Counted from the first letter of the stretch, positions 49,644 through 58,634 are shown. The stretch is 64,000 nucleotides of DNA from Nitrososphaerota archaeon (GCA_029785615.1 JAFLZH010000002.1:1-64000), one strand, 5' to 3'. Notes: a model not told the origin generated them from the letters alone. Made by a program: numbers and translations.

Positions 49644-51296
49644 TTGACGGAAGAGAAGGTCTTCGTCAGGGAGTCGACCGGCCTTGTGAAGGCGATGTCC
49701 CCACACCACGCTTTCATCTACAACATGATGGCGGTGGGCCTGACCGGGTTCACCGAAGCCGTCCTCTTCAGCTATGGGCCCGCCGTCCTCCCTGGCGGGG
49801 ACGTTGGCCTCGGTATACTGACCACGGTCCTGGCCGCCGTCCCTTTCTACGTCGTCGTCTCCATGCTTGCGTCGTCGATGCCCAGGGCAGGCGGCGACTA
49901 TGTGTGGCAGAGCAGGGTCCTGAACCCCGCGGTCGGGTTCGCCGCCACCTTCAGCGCGTGGTCGATCTGGCAGTGGTTCTTCTCGGCGTTCCTCGGATCA
50001 GTGATGGTGACGCTCTGCCTGCAGCCGCTCTTCGCTGAGCTGGCTCATGCCACAGGGATCGCCGGATACGCCTCGCTGGCCACGGAGCTCCAGGCTCCCG
50101 CGGCGACCTTCGCGGTCACCACCGTCATCCTCCTGCTGGGGCTCTTGGTGGCAGCCCGGGGGATGCGGTTCTATGTGAAGGTGCAGTACGTCCTCTTCGG
50201 GGGCGCACTCCTCTCGCTCCTGACCATGTTGGGGCTGCTACTGGCGAGCACCCATCAAGACTTCGTCAGCAGCTTCAACGCCGCCGTATACTCATACAAC
50301 AGAACGATCGGGCCGGACGCATACCAGACCATCATCAGCGCCGCCCAGGGGAGCGGGGTGGCGCTGGGGCAGAAGTTCAGCGCGTATGAGACGATCACCC
50401 TCTGGGCCATCGCCTGGCTGTCGCTGGGGTACGCCGGATGGTCCATCTACAACCTCGGCGAGATCAAGCGCGCCGGGAACTTCAGGCTTCAGCTCTTCCA
50501 GATAGTTGGGTCCTACCTTGCCATAGGCGCCCTTTGGGCCCTGACCTGGTACGCCTATTCCGGGACAGTCGGCCTCCAGTTCATCCACGCGTTCAACGGG
50601 CTCTGGTTCGGGAGCAACCCCGGTCCGGTCGGAGCGGTCCTGAACGTAGTGCCGGACCCGTTCTTCCCATACATCATCAGCCTCCTGTCAGGTAATCCGC
50701 TCGTCCTCGCGGTGATCTTCATCGGGATGATGATGGGGATATTCCAGGTGGTCCTGATAGTCTACTTCGCCAGCACGAGGATCATGCTTGGGGCCGCCAT
50801 GGACAGGGTGCTTCCGAGCAGGGTGTCGTCGGTCAGCCCCCGGTCGGGCGCACCGCTGTTGGCGCTGCTGGTGTCCTTCGCCGGGAGCATGGCCTGGCTC
50901 TACTTCGTGGTCTACCAGTTCAACGCCATAGGGTCCTACGTTGCTTCGGCGGGGTTCGGGACAGAGGTCGCATACCTGCTCATCTGCGTCACCGCCATGG
51001 TGTTCCCGTTCAGGCTGAAGGACGTGTACGAATCGTCCCCGATAAGCAGGTACACGGTCTGGAAGATTCCCGCCGTCTCGGTGGCGGGAGCCCTCGCGCT
51101 GGCATTCAACCTCTTCCTCGCCTACGAGTACGTGGCGGGGCCGAACCTCTTCCTGACCTACCCGCTTCTGCAGTCGGACGAGTTCGTGCTCGGGCTTTTC
51201 GTCGCCTGCCTCCTGGTCTACCTAGTCGCCAGGGCGGTCAGAAGGAGGCAGGGGATTGAGCTGGGCCTCTCATACAGACAGATCCCGCCGGAGTGA
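49644..51296 (+). CDS. APC superfamily amino acid permease
   Basis: 550 residues from TTG 49644 (chosen because a TATA box sits 27 bases upstream; an upstream ATG at 49608 and the frame from 49575 would overlap the promoter). Seen: about 12-13 spans; SPHHAFIYNMMAVGLTGFTEAVLF in place of the usual first-span GSG motif; PRAGGDYVWQSRVLNPAVGF, the classic PxxGGxYxW motif of the APC family; and LGYAGWSIYNLGEIKRAGNFRLQ (span 6 to 7). Imports amino acids or related amines. Neighbouring aminotransferase and ureohydrolase genes fit amino acid use. Confidence 0.88.
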   Translation: MTEEKVFVRESTGLVKAMSPHHAFIYNMMAVGLTGFTEAVLFSYGPAVLPGGDVGLGILTTVLAAVPFYVVVSMLASSMPRAGGDYVWQSRVLNPAVGFAATFSAWSIWQWFFSAFLGSVMVTLCLQPLFAELAHATGIAGYASLATELQAPAATFAVTTVILLLGLLVAARGMRFYVKVQYVLFGGALLSLLTMLGLLLASTHQDFVSSFNAAVYSYNRTIGPDAYQTIISAAQGSGVALGQKFSAYETITLWAIAWLSLGYAGWSIYNLGEIKRAGNFRLQLFQIVGSYLAIGALWALTWYAYSGTVGLQFIHAFNGLWFGSNPGPVGAVLNVVPDPFFPYIISLLSGNPLVLAVIFIGMMMGIFQVVLIVYFASTRIMLGAAMDRVLPSRVSSVSPRSGAPLLALLVSFAGSMAWLYFVVYQFNAIGSYVASAGFGTEVAYLLICVTAMVFPFRLKDVYESSPISRYTVWKIPAVSVAGALALAFNLFLAYEYVAGPNLFLTYPLLQSDEFVLGLFVACLLVYLVARAVRRRQGIELGLSYRQIPPE

Positions 51297-51311
51297 GCGA
51301 CGGCGGGCGGC

Positions 51312-51632
51312 TCAGCGCGGTGGCTCGAACGCGCCCAGCACCAAGTTGACGAACCTGTAGCACTGGAGCTTGGCTATGAAGAAGCCGACGAGGACGAGCA
51401 TCACGAACTCCAAGGTGGCGAAGGAGAATAAAGACGCGAAGACTAGGAGAGGTATCAGCGCAGCCCTCTCCCGCCTGGAGGAGGTGAGCAGCTGGGCCGC
51501 CAGGTAGAGCGTCCAGCCCCTGGACATCCTGACCTGCGCCTTCGCTCTAGACTTCCAGCCGTCGATCGCCCGCCGCGTGGAAGCGGTCTTCGCCTTCAAG
51601 TCTCCAGAACCACTCGACGGCAACTGCGACAA
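51312..51632 (-). CDS. Small membrane protein of unknown function
   Basis: About 106 residues. Polar, basic N-terminal half (GDLKAKTASTRRAIDGWKSRAKAQVRMSRGWTLYLAAQLLTSSRRER) followed by two membrane spans (AALIPLLVFASLFSFATLEFVMLVLVGFFIAKL). No family recognised. Minus-strand TATA-like GGATAAACAT at 51637-51646. The frame is open to 51659, but starts at TTG 51632 or 51623 fit the promoter better. Convergent with the amino acid permease gene, 16 bases apart. Confidence 0.5.
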   Translation of the reverse strand: MSQLPSSGSGDLKAKTASTRRAIDGWKSRAKAQVRMSRGWTLYLAAQLLTSSRRERAALIPLLVFASLFSFATLEFVMLVLVGFFIAKLQCYRFVNLVLGAFEPPR

Positions 51633-51891
51633 AGCGATGTTTATCCTTTGTTGACACAATGGCGGGTCGAGCCATCTGGGGGACGGGCATGGGCACGGGG
51701 TGACCGAGGTCCCTGGCTGATTTCATTCACCAGACGAAGAAATAAAAAAGGAAGCAGGTCCTGCTGCACGATGGCTGGAGGAGCGCTCATTTCAGCTGCG
51801 CAGCGCATCAGTTCCGTCGAACCTAATGGACATGGATTCCCTAGAGTCGGGTGATAGCTTGTCAGCGGCCTCACCGACGGCGGTGGATTAG

Positions 51892-52803
51892 ATGGTATGC
51901 CTGATTTCTGCCCCGTCTAGCCTCGGCCTCCGACCCCCCAGGACCGGAGCCATACCAGGCTGCTACAAGGCTCCTGAAGCATTGCGTAGAGCGGGACTCT
52001 TCGAGTCGTTCGAGCGGAGAGGCGGGTCTGATTGCGGGACGGTGGAACCAGGCAGTTATCTGCAAGAGGTCTTGCCTGGCTCGGTGCGCAATCAGACCAG
52101 GATCGTCGAGTTTTCGAGACTGCTTTCTTCTAAGATACTGGACACACTTCGGGGAGGCGACGCCCCGCTGGTCGTGGGAGGGGACTGCAGCATCCTGATA
52201 GGATCAGGAATCGCTCTCAAGAAGGCGGGCCGCTATGGGCTCGTCCATCTCGACGGGCATACAGACTTCAGGAACCCTGGCAACAGCGACTTGGTGGCGA
52301 GTCTCGCGGGGGAGGACCTCGCTGCGGCTGTGGGCTTGCACTGGGACGGGGTATCGGACATCGACGGTCTCCGACCGTACTTCGAACCTGAGGCCACAGT
52401 CCATGCGGGGTGCCGAGACGGCGACGAGCACATTTCAGAGGTCGCCGAGAAGATAGGGGCGGTTCTGCCAGCCTCGGAGATGCGACGCCGGGGGATGAAG
52501 AGCGCGGCCTCAACGATACGGGCGACCGTGGAAAGGACCGGCCTTGACGGGTTCTGGCTCCATTTGGATGTGGACATACTGGACCCGACGGTGATGCCCG
52601 CCGTGGACTCTCCATCACCTGGAGGGCTGGACTGCGGACAGCTCGTGGAGCTGGTGGAGCGGCTCTCCCCTGGCGCAGTGGGAGCAGAGGTCACCATTTT
52701 CGACCCTGAGCTCGACCCCACTGGAAGATATGCACGAGTGGTCGCCGGCCTGGTGGACGAGGGCATGATGCACCTGGGCGAGGAGTCCCAGGCCCGAGTC
52801 TGA
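51892..52803 (+). CDS. Ureohydrolase family protein (arginase/agmatinase-like)
   Basis: 303 residues. The Mn-dependent ureohydrolase fold hydrolyses arginine, agmatine or related guanidino compounds. Seen metal-ligand motifs: VVGGDCSILIG (family GGDHS; Cys replaces His), VHLDGHTDFRNP (family DAHxD) and LHLDVDILDPTVMPAVDSPSPGGLD. The GGDCS variant with DGHTD is known in some arginase-like subgroups; it loses one usual Mn ligand, so activity or metal use may differ. The ATG start is well placed. AT-rich AAGAAATAAAAAAGG lies at about 51737-51751, too far for a leaderless start. Confidence 0.82.
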   Translation: MVCLISAPSSLGLRPPRTGAIPGCYKAPEALRRAGLFESFERRGGSDCGTVEPGSYLQEVLPGSVRNQTRIVEFSRLLSSKILDTLRGGDAPLVVGGDCSILIGSGIALKKAGRYGLVHLDGHTDFRNPGNSDLVASLAGEDLAAAVGLHWDGVSDIDGLRPYFEPEATVHAGCRDGDEHISEVAEKIGAVLPASEMRRRGMKSAASTIRATVERTGLDGFWLHLDVDILDPTVMPAVDSPSPGGLDCGQLVELVERLSPGAVGAEVTIFDPELDPTGRYARVVAGLVDEGMMHLGEESQARV

Positions 52804-53027
52804 GGGCGGATCCGCTCCGCCCTGCGCTTACGGTATCAACGGAGCACGCTGACTGGACCAGCCCAATCAAGGAGACTCGAGCCGCTTTCTGCAAACGGGA
52901 TTCGCCATGTGCGTCACCAGCTAGCAAGGCAAGGCGAGGGCGCGGTTAGCCCGGTTTCGGAGGCCGTTCGACAACGCGCTCGTAATGCGTAGCGGGTCTG
53001 CGCTCTGGGCTCCTTTGGCAGCCAGGC

Positions 53028-53549
53028 CTATCTCGTCGAAGTGTAGCCGCTGACTGCCCCGACGAGGCCCCCGGCTAATCCGAATGCCACCGCTGCAAAG
53101 GGACCGAAGAACACGCCGACGACGATTCCGATGATCGTGCCCACGGCGAAGTCTTTCACGACCGCGCTGGACCAGTTCTGGGCGACCACAAGCCCTGTCA
53201 GGGCATAGTTCGTGAGGTACAGGCCCACGTACTCGGGGGAGAACGCGCGTATCACTACCAGGTCCAGATACCACAGGTAACCCGTGAGGATGTTCCCGAC
53301 AGAGAGGAGAACCAGGAGTTCCCTCCTCAGACTGTCGCGACCGAGGCGGGTGACCAAGAGCCCCACCACCAGCACGAGGGGGAACCAGACTACGCCTAAT
53401 CCCCAGTAAGGGACGCCAAGGAGTGAAGCATACGGAGAGAATTGCACGTGGGACCAGTATGTGGTGAACGCGTTTTCCTGCCAGGCGTGCACTAACGCCT
53501 CGGCCACCCCGACCACCGAAAGGAAGATGAAGACAACTGACGCCTTCAT
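53028..53549 (-). CDS. Vitamin K epoxide reductase (VKOR) family homologue without cysteines
   Basis: 173 residues, four to five membrane spans. Family resemblance: TTYWSHVQFSPYASLLGVPYWGLGVVWFPLVLVVGLL matches the VKOR segment that carries the loop cysteine, S-P-Y-x-x-x-x-G-V-P and the following span. Later, EYVGLYLTNYALTGLVVAQ stands where the CxxC active site (IxxxCxxC) should be. The whole protein has no cysteine, so it cannot be a thiol oxidoreductase. A C-terminal Gly/Ala-rich span pair is added. TATA box GCTTAATAC (minus, ~53573-53582) is ~27 bases before the ATG, consistent with an expressed gene. Confidence 0.68.
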   Translation of the reverse strand: MKASVVFIFLSVVGVAEALVHAWQENAFTTYWSHVQFSPYASLLGVPYWGLGVVWFPLVLVVGLLVTRLGRDSLRRELLVLLSVGNILTGYLWYLDLVVIRAFSPEYVGLYLTNYALTGLVVAQNWSSAVVKDFAVGTIIGIVVGVFFGPFAAVAFGLAGGLVGAVSGYTSTR

Positions 53550-53900
53550 GCAGCAGCTCTACGAGCCGTCAGTGTATTAAGCGGCAAAGACGTTTTCCAA
53601 GGTTGAGAACAGGCCACAGGATTCATCATCGAGTAGGCGCGCGTCGATAGTCTGGCCGTGCGGGGCCGAACGCTGACTCTCTCAGAAAAGGCCGGGAGCT
53701 CGTCATTCACGAGGTCCGGCATCGCCTTCGTGCCAGGCACCCTCGTGCAGCCCTCCTCAGACTCTCTGAGCCCAAGGTGATGTAGCGCCTGTGGAGTGAG
53801 TCTGAGCCCTTCCAGCCAAAGTGGGTTGTGGAAAACCTCCCCGAGCGAGCCAGGGCGCGGACAGCAGGGCACGCCTGAGGTTACAGGCACGCCTCCGTGA
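53550..53900. other. Intergenic region between the VKOR homologue and the cupredoxin
   Basis: Contains the VKOR-side promoter. A 114-codon minus frame (53546-53890) covers most of it but has no recognisable motif and overlaps that promoter; I do not call it a gene. Confidence 0.35.
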
Positions 53901-53938
53901 TTCTCAGTTCTGAGAACCGCCTTGGGGGCTTAAATGAT
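53901..53938 (+). promoter_or_regulatory. Promoter and palindrome of the cupredoxin gene
   Basis: Perfect inverted repeat TTCTCAG-TT-CTGAGAA at 53901-53916 followed by the TATA box CTTAAATGAT (53929-53938), 20-30 bases ahead of the ATG candidates at 53953 and 53962. Confidence 0.55.
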
Positions 53939-53952
53939 TCTATGGCGAGAAA

Positions 53953-54555
53953 ATGCGGTCCATGAAACTGGCGGCAATCGTCCTGATAGCGATGATTGCG
54001 CTCGGGATAGTGGGGTGGGGATGGGTCATCGGAACCACCACGAGCGTGAACGTAGCTGTAGGCGCCCCCCAGCCATTCAAGCTGACATTGCTGATAACAG
54101 CAGATTCGCCGTGGAATGCCACTACCAGCGGCCCCCGCTATTGGGTAGTCACGCCGCAAGGATTGGAGTCGTCTGCCAACATCACCCTTCCGGTCAACAC
54201 GGTCATCCAACTGACCATCATAGACCAAGACGGAGCTACACCAATTCCAGCGCAATACAGCAATGTTGAAGGGACGATAACCAACGTGATCTCCGTGACC
54301 AATGACACGACGGGCGCCATGCAAACCGCTACTTCGCTGGATAACGATACGCAGATCGGGCATACATTCACCATTCAGCAGCTGAACCTGAACATTCCAG
54401 TGGGAGCCCATGTGAATGAAACCGCGGAATTCATTCTGACCCAGACGGGAACGTTCACTTGGCGTTGCGAAGTCCCATGCGGGTTCGGGCCTGCTGGATT
54501 GAATGGGCCAATGGACGGGCCAGGCTGGATGCAGGGAACTGTCACAGTCAGATAG
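53953..54555 (+). CDS. Membrane-anchored cupredoxin-like protein
   Basis: 200 residues: an N-terminal membrane anchor or signal (MKLAAIVLIAMIALGIVGWGWVIG), then a cupredoxin beta-sandwich outside the cell. Ligand candidates: His in QIGHTFTIQQL and, near the C-terminus, CEVPCGFG ... GWMQGTVTV, which looks like the cytochrome oxidase subunit II/nitrosocyanin end (C-x-E-x-C-x3-H-x2-M) but with two Cys and no His after them, the loop to Met being enlarged. A CuA-like or variant type-1 site is possible. Role: periplasmic electron carrier or copper handling. A palindrome upstream suggests regulation. Confidence 0.72.
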   Translation: MRSMKLAAIVLIAMIALGIVGWGWVIGTTTSVNVAVGAPQPFKLTLLITADSPWNATTSGPRYWVVTPQGLESSANITLPVNTVIQLTIIDQDGATPIPAQYSNVEGTITNVISVTNDTTGAMQTATSLDNDTQIGHTFTIQQLNLNIPVGAHVNETAEFILTQTGTFTWRCEVPCGFGPAGLNGPMDGPGWMQGTVTVR

Positions 54556-54760
54556 GACGGCCCCACAGATCTGGCGAACGACTCCTTTCCGTTCAAGGAC
54601 GGCGACCCTCCTGGAGTTCGAGACCGAAGGCAGAATCTTCGAGTCAAGAAAGGCCTTGCGTCCTAGCCAAAGGGTCGAGTTCTCGGGCGGCGGGGGCTGA
54701 TTTTGGTTATCGGTAGCCTTGGAGTTTGATATATGCTCCGATTCATAGAAAGTCTAAGAA

Positions 54761-54833
54761 TAGCCCGGCTAGGATTCGAACCTAGGTCGAAGGCTCCAGA
54801 GGCCCCCATCCTTGACCACTAGACGACCGGGCT
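54761..54833 (-). tRNA. tRNA-Gln (CTG)
   Basis: 73-base cloverleaf on the minus strand: acceptor AGCCCGG/CCGGGCT with discriminator A, D arm with GTCTAGTGGTCAAGGAT, anticodon loop CTCTGGA (anticodon CTG), T arm CTAGG-TTCGAAT-CCTAG. CCA is not encoded. TATA-like CTTTTAT (minus, about 54862-54870) upstream. Confidence 0.88.
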
Positions 54834-54872
54834 GCAGTTCGGGAGTGCGACCGCGGTGCCGATAAAAGCGTT

Positions 54873-56015
54873 CTATCGAGTGTTCCGTCGTTTCGCAACA
54901 GCCACGGGCCGCGCCGACGCCCCTGTCTCTTCCATCACATCCCCCATGTGGCCCAGCGCCTTCCCGAGCACGTCGGGCTGCAGGATCCCGAAGTGGCCTA
55001 TCCTGATCATCCTGTCCTTGTCGTCGTAGATCCCCCTCGACACCATCACATGGTGCTCGCTCTCGAGGTTCTTCTGTATCTGGCCCGCCTTCCCATCCTC
55101 AACCCAGAAAGAGGTGACCGTGTCCGCCCTGTGGCCTTCCTCTGCCACGAATTCCTGGCCCCACTCCGCCACCTTGGCTCTGGTGATCTCCCCCAATTTC
55201 CTGTGCCTCTCCCACCTGTTCTCGATCCCTTCCTCCTTCGCCTCCAGGAGCGACTCCCTCAGGGCCAGCAGGACCTGGGTGGCGGGCGTTGCCAGGTACA
55301 TCTTGGGGTCGTCCATGATTGGCTTCCACCTGAGGAGGTTCATGTAGTATCCTTCTATCGGGCTCTTGCGGTTCTCCATGTGCTCCAGGGCGCGCGTAGA
55401 TACGGCCAGGAGGACCGCGCCAGGAGGCCCGGCCAGGGCCTTCTGTGAGGCCGTGAAGACCACGTCCGCACCGAGCCTGTCGAAGTCCAGTGGGACGCCT
55501 CCCACGGCGCAGACCGAGTCGACCACCGACATAGCCCCCGCTTTCTCGCACTCTTCCACCAGTTCGGCGACGGGGTTCAGTATCGAGCTCGAAGTGTCTA
55601 CGTGGGTGATGAACACCGTTGAATACTTCGACTTGCGGAGCTGCCGCCTCAGGGCGTCGGGGTCCGCCGCGCTCCCTCCCTTGAATTCGAGCTTGTCAGC
55701 CTTCGCCCCGTGGACCTCGTTGAGCATCAGCATCCTGTGGCCGAAGTAACCGTTGATCAGCGTCAGTGTCCTGTCCCCCCTGGACACAAGGCTGACCACC
55801 GACGACTCCATCCCGATGGTCCCAGACCCCGTGAACACGAACTGTACACCCGCCTCGTTCTTGAAGACGTACCTGGCCAGGGCTACCGTCTCCTTGAACG
55901 TCGAGTAGAACTCCGCGCCGACGTGCGGGAGCTGGGGGCGGGCCATGGCGTCCCTTACGCGCTTGGAGAGGTTCGTCGGTCCCGGTATCAGCAGGAGCGT
56001 GTCATCCAACATCAC
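54873..56015 (-). CDS. Class V aminotransferase (AGT/phosphoserine aminotransferase-like)
   Basis: 380 residues, PLP-dependent. Seen: LLLIPGPTNLSKRVRDAMARPQLPHVGAEF, FTGSGTIGMESSVVSLV, FITHVDTSSSILNPVAELVEECEKAG, VVDSVCAVGGVPLDFDRLGADVVFTASQKALAGPPGAVLLAVS with the PLP lysine in SQK, and the C-terminal MIRIGHFG. It lies just downstream of a phosphoserine-phosphatase-like HAD gene on the same strand, so serine synthesis (3-phosphohydroxypyruvate transamination) is an attractive inference; alanine- or serine-glyoxylate activity is the alternative. Confidence 0.87.
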   Translation of the reverse strand: MMLDDTLLLIPGPTNLSKRVRDAMARPQLPHVGAEFYSTFKETVALARYVFKNEAGVQFVFTGSGTIGMESSVVSLVSRGDRTLTLINGYFGHRMLMLNEVHGAKADKLEFKGGSAADPDALRRQLRKSKYSTVFITHVDTSSSILNPVAELVEECEKAGAMSVVDSVCAVGGVPLDFDRLGADVVFTASQKALAGPPGAVLLAVSTRALEHMENRKSPIEGYYMNLLRWKPIMDDPKMYLATPATQVLLALRESLLEAKEEGIENRWERHRKLGEITRAKVAEWGQEFVAEEGHRADTVTSFWVEDGKAGQIQKNLESEHHVMVSRGIYDDKDRMIRIGHFGILQPDVLGKALGHMGDVMEETGASARPVAVAKRRNTR

Positions 56016-56060
56016 AAGTGCCCCCCTCGTCTTGGGCCACCGTGTGTAAAAACCCTCCCC

Positions 56061-56693
56061 CTATCTGAGGTGGCCGAGGACATCGGAGAGCGCGTCTATG
56101 TGTATGATCTCCGGGTCAGGGACGCGGGTGGTGTGGGCGAGCATGAACCCGAGCCCTGCCGACTTCAGGAAGGCGAGGTCGTAGATGGTGTCCCCGACGG
56201 CTATGGTCCTCTTCGCCGGGATCCCCACCTTCTTCAGGAGCCTGGCGTAGGCGCGGTCCTTCCGGGTAGGGTCGACGCGGCCGACGCCGGTCGGGAGGAG
56301 CTCGCCAGATCCGTCGAACCTGAGCCCGTTGGCCACCCAGTAGTCTATCTCCAGCTCCTCTGCCACCTCCTTCGCCAGGATGTCGATACCGGACGTCACC
56401 AAGGCGGTCTTCATCCCCCGCGACCTGAGTTCTTCGAAGAGCCCCGGCGCCTCCTTCCTGATCCTGTACCCCGACAGTATCTCGGCAACCTGGCCGCGGG
56501 TGACCCTCCTCGGCCAGCAGGCGATGTCCCTGCGCATGAACTCCTTGTAGTCGATCTTCCCCTCTGTGTAGAGCTTCAGGGAAGCCTCGCCGAGACGCTC
56601 TGTCCCGAAAGCCTTGTGCAACGCCACCCAGCTCCCGTTGTGCTCGAGGACAGTCCCGTCCAGATCGAACGCGGCCAACCTGAACTGGCTCAT
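56061..56693 (-). CDS. HAD-superfamily phosphatase, phosphoserine phosphatase-like
   Basis: 210 residues. Seen HAD motifs: I AAFDLDGTVLEHNGSW (nucleophile Asp), II LVTSG, III the Lys around RKDRAYARLLKK and IV AVGDTIYDLAFLKSAG. The cap domain (WVALHKAFG ... YKEFMRRDIACWP) resembles SerB-type enzymes. The last codons overlap nothing; the start overlaps the end of argS by 4 bases, so it is translated with it. With the neighbouring class V aminotransferase it could complete the phosphorylated serine pathway. Confidence 0.8.
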   Translation of the reverse strand: MSQFRLAAFDLDGTVLEHNGSWVALHKAFGTERLGEASLKLYTEGKIDYKEFMRRDIACWPRRVTRGQVAEILSGYRIRKEAPGLFEELRSRGMKTALVTSGIDILAKEVAEELEIDYWVANGLRFDGSGELLPTGVGRVDPTRKDRAYARLLKKVGIPAKRTIAVGDTIYDLAFLKSAGLGFMLAHTTRVPDPEIIHIDALSDVLGHLR

Positions 56694-58585
56694 ATCCTGT
56701 CCCTGACAGGTATCCCCATCAGGCTCATCGCCTCTGCCAGCACCCTGCTCGACGCGTCGACCAGGGCAAGACGCGCGTCCCTGGTGTCCGGGTCGGGCTC
56801 TTGGTTGACCGGGACGCTCTCGTAGAAGTCGTTGAAGGCCTTGGCGAGGTCATGCGAGAACTTTGCTATCTCCCTGGGGGAGAGGAACTCCCCCGCGGTC
56901 TCGGCCGCGAGGTCCAGCATCGACATCTTCTTCGCTAGCTTCGCCTCCTGAGGCCTGGTCAGCTTTGAAGCAGACTCTAGCGAGACCCTGGGCTTGCCCT
57001 CGGTCTTCCCGAGGATCCGTCGCGCCCTCGCGTAGGTATAGAGGAGGTAGGGGCCTGTGTCCCCCTGGAACTGGAGGGCGTCGTCCATGTCGAAGACGAT
57101 CATCTTGTCAGGGTCCTGCTTGAGGAGGTCATACCTCAGCGCTGCCACCGCCACCCCCTCGGCCACCCCGTCGACCCACGCCTCGGACTCCGAGAGGTTG
57201 CGCTTCCTGGTCTCTGCCTTTGCCTTCTCCTTCAGTCGTTCGAGGACAGTGTCGACGTTGACATAGAGCCCCTTCCTCCCGGACATATGGACGAACTCGC
57301 CGTCGATCCCGAACCCCAGCTGCGAGGCGGTCTTCTTCGACAGCGCCACCACCTCGTAGCTCCTGTGCAGATAGCGTCTCGATGCCCCCTCTCGGAGCCT
57401 GTCCAGCACCTTCGCCACTATCTTCTGAAGGTAGCTCTGCCTGGTGTCTATGACCGAGACGGCCAACTCCGCCCCTCCGAAGTGGACCCTGGCCTTGCCA
57501 CCTGAGAGGGTCGTGGAGTAGACCGGCCCGTCGGGCTGGACCTCGGGATAGACTTCGTAGCCGAATGGGTCCCCTATCAGTCCGATCTTCCAGGCTGCAT
57601 ATGGGATGTCTTTCGCCACGTACACGGCCGTCCCGTCTGACCTCACAACCACCTTCTCCTCCCCCGTGTCTGGGTCGGGTATGACCCAGCATCCCTTGTT
57701 CTCCCCCTCCGGCTGGAACCTGACGTACCCCAGCTTCTTCAGGGACTCGAAGATCTTCTCCCACATCCCCGAATGCACCAGCTGCGACTCCCAGTTGAGC
57801 AGGTCGTAGCGGGCCCCAAGCCTCCAGCAGGTGACAAGCTGGGCCGCGAGTATCTTCCTCACTATCCCCCGCGTGTATTCGGCCAGGTCTCCCGAGCCCT
57901 TCTCGATCTCTCTCAGCACCAGGGACCTCTTCTCCTTCAGGGGCGGGTTGGTCTCGTACTCCTTGGTCACCCTGGTGTATACGCTATCGCCGCAGTACAC
58001 GTCATACTTTGCGCCCGGCGGAGCCTCGTCTGGGAGCCCCAGGAACTTGAACCCGACGATGATGTCCGCCACCTGGGCCCCGGAGTCGTCCACGTAGTTC
58101 AGGGCCTGGACCCTCTCGCCTAGGTAGCGCATCACGCGGACCAGCGAGTCGCCGAGGACGAGGTTGCGCGCGTGGCCTATGTGGAGTGCCTTGTTGGGAT
58201 TGACGTTGGTGTGCTCGATCGCCACCGGCTCCCCCTTCTCCTTGGAAGCCCCCAGGTCCCCCGCCGAGATTTCCTCTATGGCGTCGAGGACGAACCTCGG
58301 GACGTTGATGCCGAAGTTGATGAACCCTCCCCTATGCGGGGACACCAGTCCGATGTACTTCGACTTCTTCGCCAGCTCCATGGCCTCGGCGGCTATCTCC
58401 AGGGCCAGGGCCCCCGGCTCCTTACCCGACTCCTTGGCCAGGCGGATCGGGACGGCGCTCGCTAGGTCCCCGTAGCCGTCGTTGGGCGGGAGGGCGACGT
58501 CTACCGCGGCGTCCTTGTAGCCCAGCGCCCTGCAGGCATCGGCCAGGACCTCTTCCACCTCCGCCTGGAAGTCGAGGAACTTCAA
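56690..58585 (-). CDS. argS: Arginyl-tRNA synthetase
   Basis: 631 residues from TTG 58585. Class Ia synthetase charging tRNA-Arg. Seen: N-terminal additional domain (NDGYGDLASAVPIRLAKE), HIGH motif HIGHARN, EFVHMSGRKGLYVNVD (KMSKS equivalent, family-typical MSGRKG), and C-terminal anticodon-binding DALQFQGDTGPYLLYTYARARRIL plus the closing ALVDASSRVLAEAMSLMGI. The frame is open to 58732, but those residues are unlike the family and a TATA box (minus CCTTTTATCG, 58609-58618) lies ~27 bases before 58585, which fixes a leaderless TTG start. Confidence 0.93.
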   Translation of the reverse strand: MKFLDFQAEVEEVLADACRALGYKDAAVDVALPPNDGYGDLASAVPIRLAKESGKEPGALALEIAAEAMELAKKSKYIGLVSPHRGGFINFGINVPRFVLDAIEEISAGDLGASKEKGEPVAIEHTNVNPNKALHIGHARNLVLGDSLVRVMRYLGERVQALNYVDDSGAQVADIIVGFKFLGLPDEAPPGAKYDVYCGDSVYTRVTKEYETNPPLKEKRSLVLREIEKGSGDLAEYTRGIVRKILAAQLVTCWRLGARYDLLNWESQLVHSGMWEKIFESLKKLGYVRFQPEGENKGCWVIPDPDTGEEKVVVRSDGTAVYVAKDIPYAAWKIGLIGDPFGYEVYPEVQPDGPVYSTTLSGGKARVHFGGAELAVSVIDTRQSYLQKIVAKVLDRLREGASRRYLHRSYEVVALSKKTASQLGFGIDGEFVHMSGRKGLYVNVDTVLERLKEKAKAETRKRNLSESEAWVDGVAEGVAVAALRYDLLKQDPDKMIVFDMDDALQFQGDTGPYLLYTYARARRILGKTEGKPRVSLESASKLTRPQEAKLAKKMSMLDLAAETAGEFLSPREIAKFSHDLAKAFNDFYESVPVNQEPDPDTRDARLALVDASSRVLAEAMSLMGIPVRDRI

Positions 58586-58608
58586 GACAAGATGTCCTAG
58601 AACGTTCA

Positions 58609-58618
58609 CGATAAAAGG
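58609..58618 (-). promoter_or_regulatory. TATA box of argS
   Basis: CCTTTTATCG on the minus strand, ~27 bases ahead of TTG 58585; it lies within the over-extended open frame and so excludes the longer reading. Confidence 0.55.
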
Positions 58619-58634
58619 TATCTTTGAGGGCGCG

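Noticed and set aside
53546-53890. 114-codon open frame between the VKOR homologue and the cupredoxin
   Set aside because: Covers the VKOR-side promoter and has no recognisable domain; could be a decayed gene but I cannot support it.
55710-56825. 371-codon open frame on the plus strand
   Set aside because: Antisense to the aminotransferase, HAD phosphatase and argS genes, spanning their boundaries.
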